Translations under genes and position numbers: made by a program
Assembly: GCA_017626295.1 (NCBI GenBank)
Contig: JAGAJB010000003.1
Span: forward strand, 42,583 to 106,582
Length of the DNA stretch: 64,000 bases
Reading direction: 5' to 3'
DNA from: Clostridia bacterium
Lineage (GTDB): Bacteria > Bacillota > Clostridia > Oscillospirales > Acutalibacteraceae
The notes under the pieces: generated by a model
Seen by the model: the letters and a program-made list of their open reading frames with translations, nothing else
Told to the model about the DNA's origin: nothing
The model's database searches: none
Part shown: one piece after another, positions 32,084-41,901 of the stretch
How the letters are laid out: every line of letters starts with the position of its first letter
How positions within the stretch are numbered: position 1 is the first letter of the stretch

Positions 32084-34795
32084 TTGACAGGAAACATATC
32101 CGGAAGAAAAATCGATGAAAACAATAAGTTGTTTTGCGATAATGCCACTAAGAATTTATCTAAATTTAGACTTCTGTATTATTATTTTTTTATTTTTGCA
32201 ACTATATATATTGAGTTCGGCTATCGTATGGTTATTGCAAATACGGTGTCAGGAACGATTCGAACTGTTTTACTTCTTACGATATGTGTTCCGTTACTTT
32301 TTTCACTTCGAAAATTAAACTTTTCTATGCGGCCGGTGATACTTTTTTTATTTCTTACTGCCGTAATATTATTAAATAGTCTTCGGGATACAAATAAGGG
32401 AAACTATATATTGTTGCTGGTTGCTGTTTTTGTAGGTCTGGTAACGGCATTAGCCATTGATTTTAAGTATTTGGTGCATATTTTTGTAAATATTGTAACA
32501 TTCTTAGCAGCATTTTCTTTGATAACTTTTGCAATAAGAATATTGGTACCGGGTTTATTGTCCGGTTTTCCTGTTTTGTGGGACCCATTTGATACAACTT
32601 CTGCCCAAGTACGCGATATAGGCTTTTCTGTTGTTCTTGTAAGAACAAATACTTTGAGAAATTTTGGTATTGCTTGGGAGCCGGGCGCTTTCTCGATTCT
32701 TTTATGTTCAGCTCTTTATTGTAATTTTACTTTTTACAAAAAACTCAATATTGTAAGAACGGTCATTCTGACAATAACAATAATAACTACATTTTCCACA
32801 ATGGGATATTTCGTTCTGGTTATTATTTATTTGGTGTCTTTAAAACGAAGTCATAAAAGTACAAAGAGCACCATTATTTTATTGATTTGTTCAATTTTGT
32901 TGGTTGCTTTGTTTGCATCTTTGCCGGAATCTGTTATAGAATTGGTTTTTTCAAAACTTTCGGGTATGTTCAGCAACAGTGCGTCGGAGACAACACAATC
33001 ACGTCTGGATGCTATTGAATATCCTTTTAAGGCGTTTTTGCGCTCACCTTTTGTGGGTGTTGGATATGATAGGTTTGCTATTATCAATAAAGAACAATGC
33101 AACAGCGTTGCTACAAATACAATTTTAAATTGGTTTGCATCAATGGGAATATTATTGGGCGGTCCCTGCACGTATTTTTATTTACGTTTTGCATCAAAAT
33201 GTGCCCAATATTCTCGTGGAGGCGTATTCAGATTTGTATTGCTCGCTATAGCATTTGTGTTAATGGTTTCCACTGAAAGTCTTTTGAGAATTTCCTTCAT
33301 TTATACAATTATTTTCTTAAGTTGTCAAAAAGATTTATTTTATAAGAAAAGAACGAGACAGTCCATTAACATAGCAAACAAGTGGATTAAAACAAATGAA
33401 ATAGATGAAATAAGTTTATTAAAACATTCACCGGGAGAAGAAATTCCTTCGTTCGAAATTGATGATTTTGTAATTCAGCAGAATAGGGAAAGATACAGAC
33501 AGAACGAAGTTTTTTGCCAGAACGTTGATGAACGTACAGACAGTAAAATTTTATTTATGTTGGGTATGTATCACCCTCAGTATTCTGCCAACGGTATAAG
33601 TTGTAAAAATGTAATTGATGAATGTGTAAAGTGCGGTTACGATGTCAGTTGTGTTATAAACGATTACTACGGCGAAAAAAAGGAAGATGTAATTGACGGT
33701 GCAAAGATTTACCGCATTAAACATCGTTTGTTTGACAGAGTAATTCAGTGGTGCGACAGAAATAAAGGTAAATCATATGTGCCTGTTATTAAAAAAATTG
33801 CCTACATAGTAAATAAACTGAAGTTTTTAATAATGTCACCCATGTGGCCTTTTGTTGCACCGTTGTACAGTTACAGGTTTTATAAAAAAGCAAAAGCCCT
33901 TCACTGTAAGGAGCATTTTGATACAGTTGTCTGTGTGTATACACCTTTCGATGCAGTTATGGCAGGGTGTATGTTAAAGAAAAAATATCCTGAAATAAGA
34001 TTTATTCCCTATTATCTTGATGCATTTGCAGGAGGATGGGGTCCGAATGTATGGAGCGACGAAAAGCGAGAAAGACGAACAAGAAAATGGGAGAATTTCA
34101 TTGACAAAAATGCAGATTTAGTTATTTCAATGGCATCTTCGCGAAAATATCATGAAGATAATCCGCTTGAAATGATAGAACCCTATAAACGAAAATTTCT
34201 TGATGTTCCTCTTATGAGGGATATTAACAAAACAGAGAATAAAAACAAAAGGGTCGCAACAAAAACATTACTTTTTGCCGGTGGATTGTCTTACCCAAGG
34301 CGTGACCCAAGACCTATATTGGAAGTTCTTTCAGAAGTTTGCGTTGAAAGTGATACAGAAGCAATTTTCTTGGGAGAATGTAATAAACCCTCAATTTTTG
34401 AACCCTACTGTGAAAAATCAGGCGGTAAGATAAAATATTTGGGTCAACAACCCCATAGCACTGTGCTTGAAATGGGTGAAAAAGCGGATTGCTTTATAAA
34501 TATAGGCAGCAGAAATCCTTTCACCATTTCCGGTAAGATTTTTGAGTATATGTCTTTCGGTAAGCCCATTATTTCTACGTATTATATTGAAAACGAACCG
34601 TCAAAAGAATATCTGGAAAAGTATGGGTTTGCATTACTTATTGACGAGAAAAAAGATGTTGAAGAATCAGCAAATGAAGTGAAAAAATTCCTTTCGGAAA
34701 TAGGAGAAAAAGAATTTGACAGTAAAACTCTCAATGACATTTTCTATGAAAATACTCCCAAAGCATTTGTCGATTTGTTAAGGACAGAATTATGA
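32084..34795 (+). CDS. Fusion of O-antigen polymerase (Wzy)-like membrane domain and GT4 glycosyltransferase
   Basis: 903 residues. Residues about 20-430 are a multi-helix domain with Wzy/ligase-type landmarks: FGIAWEPGAFSILL in the middle and LRSPFVGVGYDRF after it. A polar linker (about 430-485) leads to a complete GT-B glycosyltransferase (485-903): ILFMLGMYHPQYSANGISCK at its start, LLFAGGLSYPRRDPRPILEV, and the donor-site signature SGKIFEYMSFGKPIISTYY. Polymerase and transferase are normally separate proteins; here one uninterrupted frame covers both. The TTG start has AAGGAGGTGA seven bases upstream; the gene overlaps the next by four bases. A sequencing-joined pair is unlikely because the linker itself is coding-like and in frame. 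Confidence 0.82.
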   Translation: MTGNISGRKIDENNKLFCDNATKNLSKFRLLYYYFFIFATIYIEFGYRMVIANTVSGTIRTVLLLTICVPLLFSLRKLNFSMRPVILFLFLTAVILLNSLRDTNKGNYILLLVAVFVGLVTALAIDFKYLVHIFVNIVTFLAAFSLITFAIRILVPGLLSGFPVLWDPFDTTSAQVRDIGFSVVLVRTNTLRNFGIAWEPGAFSILLCSALYCNFTFYKKLNIVRTVILTITIITTFSTMGYFVLVIIYLVSLKRSHKSTKSTIILLICSILLVALFASLPESVIELVFSKLSGMFSNSASETTQSRLDAIEYPFKAFLRSPFVGVGYDRFAIINKEQCNSVATNTILNWFASMGILLGGPCTYFYLRFASKCAQYSRGGVFRFVLLAIAFVLMVSTESLLRISFIYTIIFLSCQKDLFYKKRTRQSINIANKWIKTNEIDEISLLKHSPGEEIPSFEIDDFVIQQNRERYRQNEVFCQNVDERTDSKILFMLGMYHPQYSANGISCKNVIDECVKCGYDVSCVINDYYGEKKEDVIDGAKIYRIKHRLFDRVIQWCDRNKGKSYVPVIKKIAYIVNKLKFLIMSPMWPFVAPLYSYRFYKKAKALHCKEHFDTVVCVYTPFDAVMAGCMLKKKYPEIRFIPYYLDAFAGGWGPNVWSDEKRERRTRKWENFIDKNADLVISMASSRKYHEDNPLEMIEPYKRKFLDVPLMRDINKTENKNKRVATKTLLFAGGLSYPRRDPRPILEVLSEVCVESDTEAIFLGECNKPSIFEPYCEKSGGKIKYLGQQPHSTVLEMGEKADCFINIGSRNPFTISGKIFEYMSFGKPIISTYYIENEPSKEYLEKYGFALLIDEKKDVEESANEVKKFLSEIGEKEFDSKTLNDIFYENTPKAFVDLLRTEL

Positions 34796-35973
34796 CAGAG
34801 TATATTTTGCATAAAGATAAAAGTAAATGTTACGGATGCAGAGCCTGTGAAAAGGTTTGTTCCCACAACGCAATCACAATGGAGCCTGATGATGAGGGCT
34901 TTCTGTACCCTGTCTTAAACGAGTCTTTATGTGTAAATTGCGGTCTTTGTAAAAATGTCTGTCCGCACGATAACGATTTTAGCGTATTCGAACCTGTTTC
35001 GGTTTATGCTTTGCAACATAGTAACAAAGACGTGCTTTCAGGCAGTTCGTCCGGCGGCGCGTTTTCGGCTCTTGCTGACTATGTAACTGAAAACAGCGGA
35101 GCAGTTTGCGGTTGCATTTTTGATGATAATTTCAAGGCTTTTCATACAGTTACCGAAAAGACGGCGGTAATTGAAAAAATGAAAGGTTCCAAATATGTTC
35201 AAAGTGATACTGCAGATTCTTTTACAGAAGTAAAAGTACGGCTTGAAAAGGGACAAACAGTACTTTTTACAGGTACACCTTGCCAAGTAGACGGATTAAA
35301 ACAGTTTTTGAAAAAGGATTACGAAAATCTTTTAACTGTTGATTTGATTTGTCACGGAGTTCCGTCGCCTTTATTGTTGAGTGAGTACATTAAATACACA
35401 GAAAATAACAAAGGCAAAATAACTGATTTGAAATTCAGAGATAAGTTGCGTAACGGCTGGCGCTCTGAGGGAACCGTTGTTTATAAAATTGGTGAAAAGA
35501 AAAAAGTATTAACAATTTCACCGTTTAAAGACAGTTATTATAATCTTTATTATATGAGAAACAGTGTCAGCCGAATGAGTTGTTACTCCTGTAAATACGC
35601 TACCCATAAAAGAGTGGGCGATTTTACCATAGGTGACTATTGGAATATCCCTGATGTTGTTCCTCAGACAGAGTACGAAAAGGGCGTATCGGTAGTATTT
35701 GCCAATACTAAAAAGTCGGAAAAGATTTTAGATGAAATTAAAGATAAGGTTTCTTTGTATGAAACAGATTTATCATCTGCAGTTAAAGGAAACGGAAATC
35801 TTTCAAGACCATCTGAAATGCCCGAATCAAGAAAAAATATATATAAAAAAATAAAGGAAAAAGGCTATGGAGCCACAGTCAAGGAAGAATGTCAGTTCAG
35901 TTATGTAATTCCGTTTATAAAAAGGCATATTCCTAAAGGATTAAAAAAATATTTGAAAAAACTATTAGGATAA
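34792..35973 (+). CDS. F420 hydrogenase/dehydrogenase beta-subunit-like FeS protein of polysaccharide loci
   Basis: 393 residues. The N-terminus carries two 4Fe-4S motifs, CYGCRACEKVC and CVNCGLCKNVC, followed by the beta-subunit N and C domains (SGSSSGGAFSALADYV; LFTGTPCQVDGLKQFL; VDLICHGVPSPLLLSEY; MSCYSCKYATHKRVGDFTIGDYW). This family is found next to polysaccharide pyruvyl transferase genes, as here, in many gut anaerobes. It may carry out a redox step on a sugar or supply electrons; its reaction in this setting is not established. It overlaps the fusion gene by four bases. Confidence 0.85.
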   Translation: MTEYILHKDKSKCYGCRACEKVCSHNAITMEPDDEGFLYPVLNESLCVNCGLCKNVCPHDNDFSVFEPVSVYALQHSNKDVLSGSSSGGAFSALADYVTENSGAVCGCIFDDNFKAFHTVTEKTAVIEKMKGSKYVQSDTADSFTEVKVRLEKGQTVLFTGTPCQVDGLKQFLKKDYENLLTVDLICHGVPSPLLLSEYIKYTENNKGKITDLKFRDKLRNGWRSEGTVVYKIGEKKKVLTISPFKDSYYNLYYMRNSVSRMSCYSCKYATHKRVGDFTIGDYWNIPDVVPQTEYEKGVSVVFANTKKSEKILDEIKDKVSLYETDLSSAVKGNGNLSRPSEMPESRKNIYKKIKEKGYGATVKEECQFSYVIPFIKRHIPKGLKKYLKKLLG

Positions 35974-35995
35974 TTTATCAAGAAAGGCGGAGAAT

Positions 35996-37051
35996 ATGAA
36001 AATAAGAATAATTACCATTCACGGTATCCCGAATTTCGGCTCCGTTTTTCAAAGTTATGGGTTGTGCAAATATCTTATAGATAATGGATATACGGATACA
36101 AAAGTTATAGACTATAACCCCGGTTATCATAAAAACAAAAGTTTAATGTCAACTGTCGGGCGGATTTTGAATTATAAAAGTTACATAATCCGAACAAAAA
36201 AATTCAGAACATTTCTGGAAGATAATCTTCCCATGACTGCCGAAAGATTTAAAACATTTGAAGAATTAAAAAACCACAACTTTGATGCAGATGTTTATAT
36301 TGCCGGTGGTGACCAACTCTGGAATGTGTTTTATGCTTGCGGTAACGACGATGCGTATAAACTTACTTTTGTAAACGGCAAAAAAATATCTTATGCAACA
36401 AGTATGGGGCAAAAAGCATTCCAAAGGGAACAACTTGAAGAATTGGGCGAAAAACTCAAAGTTTTTTCTGCGGTTTCCGTAAGGGAGCCGAGTACGGTTT
36501 CACTTCTTGAAAGCGTGAATATAAAAGCAACCTGGTGTGTGGACCCTGTTTTTTTACCGGATGTTTCAGATTACGATAAGTTTATAAAACCGATAAATGA
36601 GCCTGACTATATGATGGTTTATTTAGTTACACCGTCGAAACTGCTTGAAGATTGTATTAAATATTTATCTCAAAAATATAACCTAAAGGTCATTCTTTGT
36701 TCGGGCTTTTCTAAAAAATGCACTTGCGACAAATTTATAAAAGACTTAGGCCCCGATGAAATGTTGAGTTACATAAAGAATGCAAAAATTGTGTTGTCGT
36801 CTTCATTTCATGCAACGGCATTTTCTTTGATTTTTCAAAAGCAATTTTTTACAATTCTTCCGGGAGAACATACAAACGAAAGAATTACGGATTTATTGGA
36901 AATGAGAGGTTTAAGTAACCGTATAATTACGGATAAAACGCTTTCGGAAAAAACACTTGACAGTGTTATAGATTACAGTAAAACAAATAACTATTCGGAG
37001 CATATAAAAAAATCACAAGAATATTTACAGAGGGCGTTGACGGATGATTAA
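35996..37051 (+). CDS. Polysaccharide pyruvyl transferase family protein
   Basis: 351 residues. N-terminal IHGIPNFGSVFQSYGLCKYL and AGGDQLWN are family signatures, with SYATSMGQ, VSVREPSTVSLL and CVDPVFL in the middle and LSSSFHATAFSLIFQKQFF near the end. Members (CsaB, WcaK, PssM types) attach a pyruvate ketal from phosphoenolpyruvate to a sugar of the repeat unit, giving the polymer negative charge. Good ribosome site (GGCGGAG six bases before the ATG); overlaps the flippase gene by eight bases. Confidence 0.87.
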   Translation: MKIRIITIHGIPNFGSVFQSYGLCKYLIDNGYTDTKVIDYNPGYHKNKSLMSTVGRILNYKSYIIRTKKFRTFLEDNLPMTAERFKTFEELKNHNFDADVYIAGGDQLWNVFYACGNDDAYKLTFVNGKKISYATSMGQKAFQREQLEELGEKLKVFSAVSVREPSTVSLLESVNIKATWCVDPVFLPDVSDYDKFIKPINEPDYMMVYLVTPSKLLEDCIKYLSQKYNLKVILCSGFSKKCTCDKFIKDLGPDEMLSYIKNAKIVLSSSFHATAFSLIFQKQFFTILPGEHTNERITDLLEMRGLSNRIITDKTLSEKTLDSVIDYSKTNNYSEHIKKSQEYLQRALTDD

Positions 37052-38402
37052 AAAAGTGTTAGAAAAATTTCGCAACGCCGGGGAAAACGATAAGATCGTT
37101 TATAAAAATGTGCTTGGTGCATTTCTTGTAAAAGGCTGCGCACTGTTTGTTACGTTGTATACACTTCCGTCGTACATTAAGTTTTTTAATAATGATGAAG
37201 TGCTTGGGCTTTGGTTTACAATATTGTCGCTTCTCAACTGGATACTTAATTTCGATTTAGGAATCGGTAACGGTTTAAGAAACCATCTTTCAACTGCAAT
37301 TTCTTTAGGTAATAAGGAAGATGTAAAACGATATATTTCATCGGCGTATATTTCAATCGGTGCTATTGTTACTGTTTTATCGGTGATTTTCCCGTTTGTG
37401 ATTTATAAGGTTGATTTGAACAATCTTCTGAGTATAGAAAAAATAGAAATATCACCGAAAGCCTTGTACATAACGGCGGTAATTGTTTTTGTGGGTGTAA
37501 TGGTTCAGTTCTGGTTGAAACTGATAAACTCTGTTCTTTATGCTTTGCAAAAATCGTCAGTCAATAATTTTTTAGTTCTGTGTACTAATGTTATGATTCT
37601 TGTAGTAGCAGTAGTATTTCCAAGCGGAACAAACGACAGGAATATTATCGTAATGGCTATTGTACATGCTGTTGCGGTAGCACTTCCGCTAATTGTTGCA
37701 ACAGTTTCGGTTTTTGCAAAGAAACTAAGATATGCAATACCTCGGATTAAATATTTTTCAAAAGAACACGGTAAAAAAGTTTTATCATTAGGCGGTATTT
37801 TCTTCTTTATACAAATAGCCTATATGATAATAATGAGCACCAACGAATTTTTAATAACAAAAACATCGGGCAATGCAGATGTGGTGGATTATCAGGCATA
37901 CTATAAATTATTTTCATTAGCAAGTACGGTCTTTGCTTTGGCACTTACACCGCTATGGTCGGTGATTACAAAGGCAAAGGCAGAAAATAATATAGGTTGG
38001 ATTAAATCAACTTATAAAAAGTTTATGCTTTTAGGCGGAGTTTTCTGTATAGGCGAATGTGGTCTTGTTGTGCTTATGGAACCGCTGATGAAAATATGGC
38101 TGGGTGCGGATTCTCTTCCCGAGATAAGTTATTTAAGCGGAATTATGTGTGCGCTTTTAGGTTGCGCGATGATTATGAACGGCGTTTTTTCAAATATTGC
38201 AAACGGAACGGGAGAACTTAAAGTTCAGGCAATTTGTTTCGGCGTTGGTGCAGTATTGAAAGTTCCGCTTTCATACCTTTTAGTTAGTATATTAGGGTCG
38301 TGGAACGGTGTAGTACTTGCCAATATAATATGTATGGGTATTTATTGCATCATCCAACCCATAAGTTTAATAAAGTATTTTAAAAATAATTTAAGTAGTT
38401 AA
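37044..38402 (+). CDS. Wzx-type polysaccharide flippase
   Basis: 452 residues, about 12-14 predicted membrane helices over the whole length, in the MATE/Wzx superfamily. The N-terminal part (VLGAFLVKGCALFVTLYTLP, FDLGIGNGLRNHLS) is typical. It would carry the lipid-linked repeat unit across the membrane to the polymerase domain encoded three genes upstream. With the Wzz/BY-kinase and CpsB proteins it completes a Wzx/Wzy-dependent pathway. Confidence 0.88.
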   Translation: MIKKVLEKFRNAGENDKIVYKNVLGAFLVKGCALFVTLYTLPSYIKFFNNDEVLGLWFTILSLLNWILNFDLGIGNGLRNHLSTAISLGNKEDVKRYISSAYISIGAIVTVLSVIFPFVIYKVDLNNLLSIEKIEISPKALYITAVIVFVGVMVQFWLKLINSVLYALQKSSVNNFLVLCTNVMILVVAVVFPSGTNDRNIIVMAIVHAVAVALPLIVATVSVFAKKLRYAIPRIKYFSKEHGKKVLSLGGIFFFIQIAYMIIMSTNEFLITKTSGNADVVDYQAYYKLFSLASTVFALALTPLWSVITKAKAENNIGWIKSTYKKFMLLGGVFCIGECGLVVLMEPLMKIWLGADSLPEISYLSGIMCALLGCAMIMNGVFSNIANGTGELKVQAICFGVGAVLKVPLSYLLVSILGSWNGVVLANIICMGIYCIIQPISLIKYFKNNLSS

Positions 38403-38438
38403 AGAAACAAAAAAGATTTTTTGTTTGGAGGAATAAAT

Positions 38439-39485
38439 ATGTCTTTATTTACAGGTAAAACACTTATGATAACAGGCGGTACAGGTTCGTTCGGTAACGC
38501 AGTTCTTAACCGCTTCCTTGAAACAGACATCGGAGAGATTCGTGTTTTCTCCCGCGATGAGAAAAAACAGGATGATATGCGTCACGAATTCCAGGCTAAA
38601 ATGCCCGAAGTTGCCGAAAAAATCAAATTCTTCATCGGCGATGTCCGTGACCTTGCAAGTGTAAAAAATGCTATGCACGACGTTGATTACATTTTCCACG
38701 CAGCAGCACTTAAGCAAGTTCCTTCTTGCGAATTTTTCCCTCTTGAAGCAGTGAAAACCAACGTAATCGGTACTGATAACGTGCTTACTGCCGCAATTGA
38801 TGCAGGTGTAAAATCAGTTATCTGCCTTTCAACCGATAAAGCGGCATACCCTGTTAACGCAATGGGTACTTCAAAAGCAATGATGGAAAAAGTTATTGTT
38901 GCAAAGAGCCGTACAGTATCTCCCGAAAAGACAAAAATATGTTGCACACGTTATGGTAACGTTATGTGCAGCCGCGGTAGTGTTATCCCGCTTTGGATAG
39001 ACCAGATTAAAGCGGGCAAACCTCTTACTATTACAGAACCCTCAATGACACGTTTCATTATGTCACTTGACGAAGCGGTTGACCTTGTTCTTTTCGCTTT
39101 CGAGAACGGTGTTTCGGGTGATATTCTTGTTCAGAAAGCACCTGCTTGCACAATTGAAGTATTGGCACAGGCAGTAAATGAACTTTTTCACGCTGAACAG
39201 GATATTAAAGTTATCGGTATCCGTCACGGTGAAAAGATGTATGAAACGCTTCTTACAAATGAAGAGTGCGCAAATGCTATTGATATGGGCGATTTCTATC
39301 GCGTACCTTGTGACAATCGCGGACTTAACTATGATAAATATTTTAAAGACGGGGATATTGAAAGAAATCCTCTTACAGAATTCAATTCAAACAACACAGA
39401 ACTTCTCAATGTAGAACAGGTTAAGGAAAAACTTCTTTCACTTCAGTATATAAGAGATGAACTTGCAGCGTGGGAGAATAAATAA
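38439..39485 (+). CDS. capE: UDP-GlcNAc 4,6-dehydratase/5-epimerase (CapE/WbjB/FnlA)
   Basis: 348 residues, an SDR enzyme. Cofactor site TGGTGSFGNAVLNRFLE near residues 13-29; active site STDKAAYPVNAMGTSKAMM with Met-x-x-x-Lys as in CapE. It starts the pathway UDP-D-GlcNAc to UDP-N-acetyl-L-fucosamine; CapF and CapG follow directly in the standard order. I chose ATG 38439 because GGAGG lies seven bases upstream; an ATG at 38421 has no such site. Confidence 0.93.
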   Translation: MSLFTGKTLMITGGTGSFGNAVLNRFLETDIGEIRVFSRDEKKQDDMRHEFQAKMPEVAEKIKFFIGDVRDLASVKNAMHDVDYIFHAAALKQVPSCEFFPLEAVKTNVIGTDNVLTAAIDAGVKSVICLSTDKAAYPVNAMGTSKAMMEKVIVAKSRTVSPEKTKICCTRYGNVMCSRGSVIPLWIDQIKAGKPLTITEPSMTRFIMSLDEAVDLVLFAFENGVSGDILVQKAPACTIEVLAQAVNELFHAEQDIKVIGIRHGEKMYETLLTNEECANAIDMGDFYRVPCDNRGLNYDKYFKDGDIERNPLTEFNSNNTELLNVEQVKEKLLSLQYIRDELAAWENK

Positions 39486-39487
39486 TT

Positions 39488-40690
39488 ATGAAAATACTTG
39501 TTACAGGTGCAAAAGGTTTTGTGGGTAAAAACCTTTGTGCCGCACTTAAAAATGTTGCAGACGGCAAGGATAAAACAAGAGGAATCGACAGCGATATTAC
39601 AATTTACGAGTTCGATATTGATACCGACAAAAATCTTCTTCCCGAATATTGCAAAGATGCAGATTTCGTTTTTAACCTTGCAGGTGTAAACAGACCCGAA
39701 AACCCGGAAGATTTTATGAACGGTAACTTCGGTTTCGCAAGTGAACTTCTTAACTGTTTAAAAGCGGCAGGGAACACTTGCCCTGTTATGCTTTCAAGTT
39801 CCTTACAGGCTACCCTTGTTGGCAGATATGCCGAGGGTGATTACGGTAAAAGTAAAAAAGCAGGGGAGGACTTGTTCTTTAGTTATTCAAATGAAACAGG
39901 CGCACCTGTTTTCGTATACCGTTTTCCCAACCTTTTCGGTAAGTGGTGCAGACCTAATTACAACAGTGCGGTTGCAACTTTCTGTAACAACATTGCAAAC
40001 GATTTGCCTATTCAGGTGAATGACAGAGCCATAGAACTTCAACTTCTTTATATTGATGACCTTGTTGATGAAATGTTTAACATTTTAAAGGGACAGGCTC
40101 ACCGTTGCGAATACGACGGACTTGAAACTGTTGATAAAGAGGACGGAAATTTCTGTTATTGCCCCATAGTACATAAAGTTACGTTGGGTGAAATAGTTGA
40201 TTTACTTGATACATTTAAAAATCAGCCCTCAACACTTACAATTCCCGAAATTCCCTATAACTCTTTCGCCAAGAAACTTTATTCCACATATCTTTCATAT
40301 CTTCCTAAGGAAAAAGTTTCGTTCCCTCTTAAAATGAACGTTGACCCCAGAGGCAGTTTTACTGAACTTCTTAAAACCGAAAAATGCGGTCAGGTCAGCA
40401 TAAATATTTCAAAACCCGGCATCACAAAAGGTCAGCATTGGCATAACACAAAATGGGAGTTTTTCATTGTTGTTTCCGGTAAAGGTCTTATAGAACAGCG
40501 TAAAATCGGCTCCGATGAAGTTCTTCAGTTCTATGTCAGCGGTGAAAAAATTGAGGCGGTTCATATGCTTCCCGGTTATACTCATAATATTATAAATCTT
40601 TCTGACAGTGAAGATTTGGTTACGGTAATGTGGGCGAATGAGCAGTTTGACCCCAATAAACCCGATACTTTCTTTGAGGTGGTACAGTAA
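39488..40690 (+). CDS. capF: CapF/WbjC/FnlB reductase (UDP-FucNAc pathway)
   Basis: 400 residues with the two-domain layout of CapF: an N-terminal SDR domain (MKILVTGAKGFVGKNLCAAL; VFNLAGVNRPENPEDF; YGKSKKAGEDL) and a C-terminal cupin (SINISKPGITKGQHWHNTK; VHMLPGYTHNIINLSD) with metal-binding histidines. In the cap pathway it epimerises at C3 and reduces the 4-keto intermediate. It lies two bases after capE and shares its TAATG junction with capG. Confidence 0.93.
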   Translation: MKILVTGAKGFVGKNLCAALKNVADGKDKTRGIDSDITIYEFDIDTDKNLLPEYCKDADFVFNLAGVNRPENPEDFMNGNFGFASELLNCLKAAGNTCPVMLSSSLQATLVGRYAEGDYGKSKKAGEDLFFSYSNETGAPVFVYRFPNLFGKWCRPNYNSAVATFCNNIANDLPIQVNDRAIELQLLYIDDLVDEMFNILKGQAHRCEYDGLETVDKEDGNFCYCPIVHKVTLGEIVDLLDTFKNQPSTLTIPEIPYNSFAKKLYSTYLSYLPKEKVSFPLKMNVDPRGSFTELLKTEKCGQVSINISKPGITKGQHWHNTKWEFFIVVSGKGLIEQRKIGSDEVLQFYVSGEKIEAVHMLPGYTHNIINLSDSEDLVTVMWANEQFDPNKPDTFFEVVQ

Positions 40691-41874
40691 TGGATATTAA
40701 ACTTGATTATTCAGATGTTTCTTTTAAGAATAACGGTAAACTCAAACTCCTTATAATTGTGGGTACACGCCCCGAAATTATCCGTCTTGCAGCGGTTATA
40801 AATAAATGCCGTAAATATTTTGACTGTGTTCTGGCACATACAGGTCAGAACTACGACTATAATCTTAACGGTGTTTTCTTCAAGGATTTAAAACTTGACG
40901 CTCCCGAAGTGTATATGGATGCAGTAGGCGACGATTTAGGTGCTACTGTGGGTAATATTATCAACTGTTCATATAAACTTATGGCACAGATAAAGCCGGA
41001 TGCACTTCTTATTTTGGGTGATACAAACTCCTGTCTTTCTGCAATTCCTGCAAAAAGACTTCATATTCCCATTTTCCATATGGAAGCAGGTAACCGTTGT
41101 AAAGACGAGTGCCTTCCCGAAGAAACAAACCGCCGTATTGTAGATATTATTTCCGATGTTAACCTTGCATACAGCGAGCACGCAAGAAGATACCTTCACG
41201 AATGCGGTTTACCTAAAGAGAGAACTTACGTTACAGGTTCTCCTATGGCAGAAGTTTTACACCAAAATCTTGCGGAAATTGAAAAATCCGATATTCTCAA
41301 TAAATTAGGACTTGAAAAGAAAAAATATATTCTTCTCTCTGCTCACAGGGAAGAGAATATTGACACAGAAAAGAATTTCTTATCACTTTTCAACGCAATC
41401 AACAGAATTGCAGAGAAATATGATATGCCCATTCTTTACTCTTGCCATCCCAGAAGCAAAAAGCGTCTTGAAGAAAGCGGTTTCCAACTTGATAAACGAG
41501 TTATCCGCCACGAGCCTTTGGGATTCCACGACTACAATAATTTGCAGATGAACGCTTTCGCGGTAGTTTCCGACAGCGGCACACTTCCCGAAGAATCAAG
41601 TTTCTTTACTTCTGTGGGCAAACCTTTCCCTGCAGTATGCATAAGAACAAGTACCGAACGCCCCGAAGCACTTGATAAAGCCTGCTTCATTCTTGCAGGT
41701 ATTGATGAAAATTCACTTACACAGGCGGTTGAAACTGCAGTGGATATGAATGAAAACGGGGATTACGGTATTCCTGTTCCTTATTATATTGAAGAAAACG
41801 TTTCAACAAAGGTGGTTAAAATTATTCAGAGTTACACCGGTGTTGTAAATAAAATGGTTTGGAGAAAGTTTTAA
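40690..41874 (+). CDS. capG: UDP-GlcNAc/TalNAc 2-epimerase (CapG/WecB type)
   Basis: 394 residues, non-hydrolysing 2-epimerase of the WecB/MnaA fold: IIVGTRPEIIRLAAV near the start, HTGQNYDYNLNGVFF, LILGDTNSCLSA, HMEAGNRCKDECLPEE and, late, SDSGTLPEESSFF. In this context it should perform the last step to UDP-N-acetyl-L-fucosamine rather than make UDP-ManNAc. Start and previous stop share one base (TAATG). Confidence 0.92.
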   Translation: MDIKLDYSDVSFKNNGKLKLLIIVGTRPEIIRLAAVINKCRKYFDCVLAHTGQNYDYNLNGVFFKDLKLDAPEVYMDAVGDDLGATVGNIINCSYKLMAQIKPDALLILGDTNSCLSAIPAKRLHIPIFHMEAGNRCKDECLPEETNRRIVDIISDVNLAYSEHARRYLHECGLPKERTYVTGSPMAEVLHQNLAEIEKSDILNKLGLEKKKYILLSAHREENIDTEKNFLSLFNAINRIAEKYDMPILYSCHPRSKKRLEESGFQLDKRVIRHEPLGFHDYNNLQMNAFAVVSDSGTLPEESSFFTSVGKPFPAVCIRTSTERPEALDKACFILAGIDENSLTQAVETAVDMNENGDYGIPVPYYIEENVSTKVVKIIQSYTGVVNKMVWRKF

Positions 41875-41901
41875 TTTTATCCACCTACGGAGAGGGTTTT
41901 T

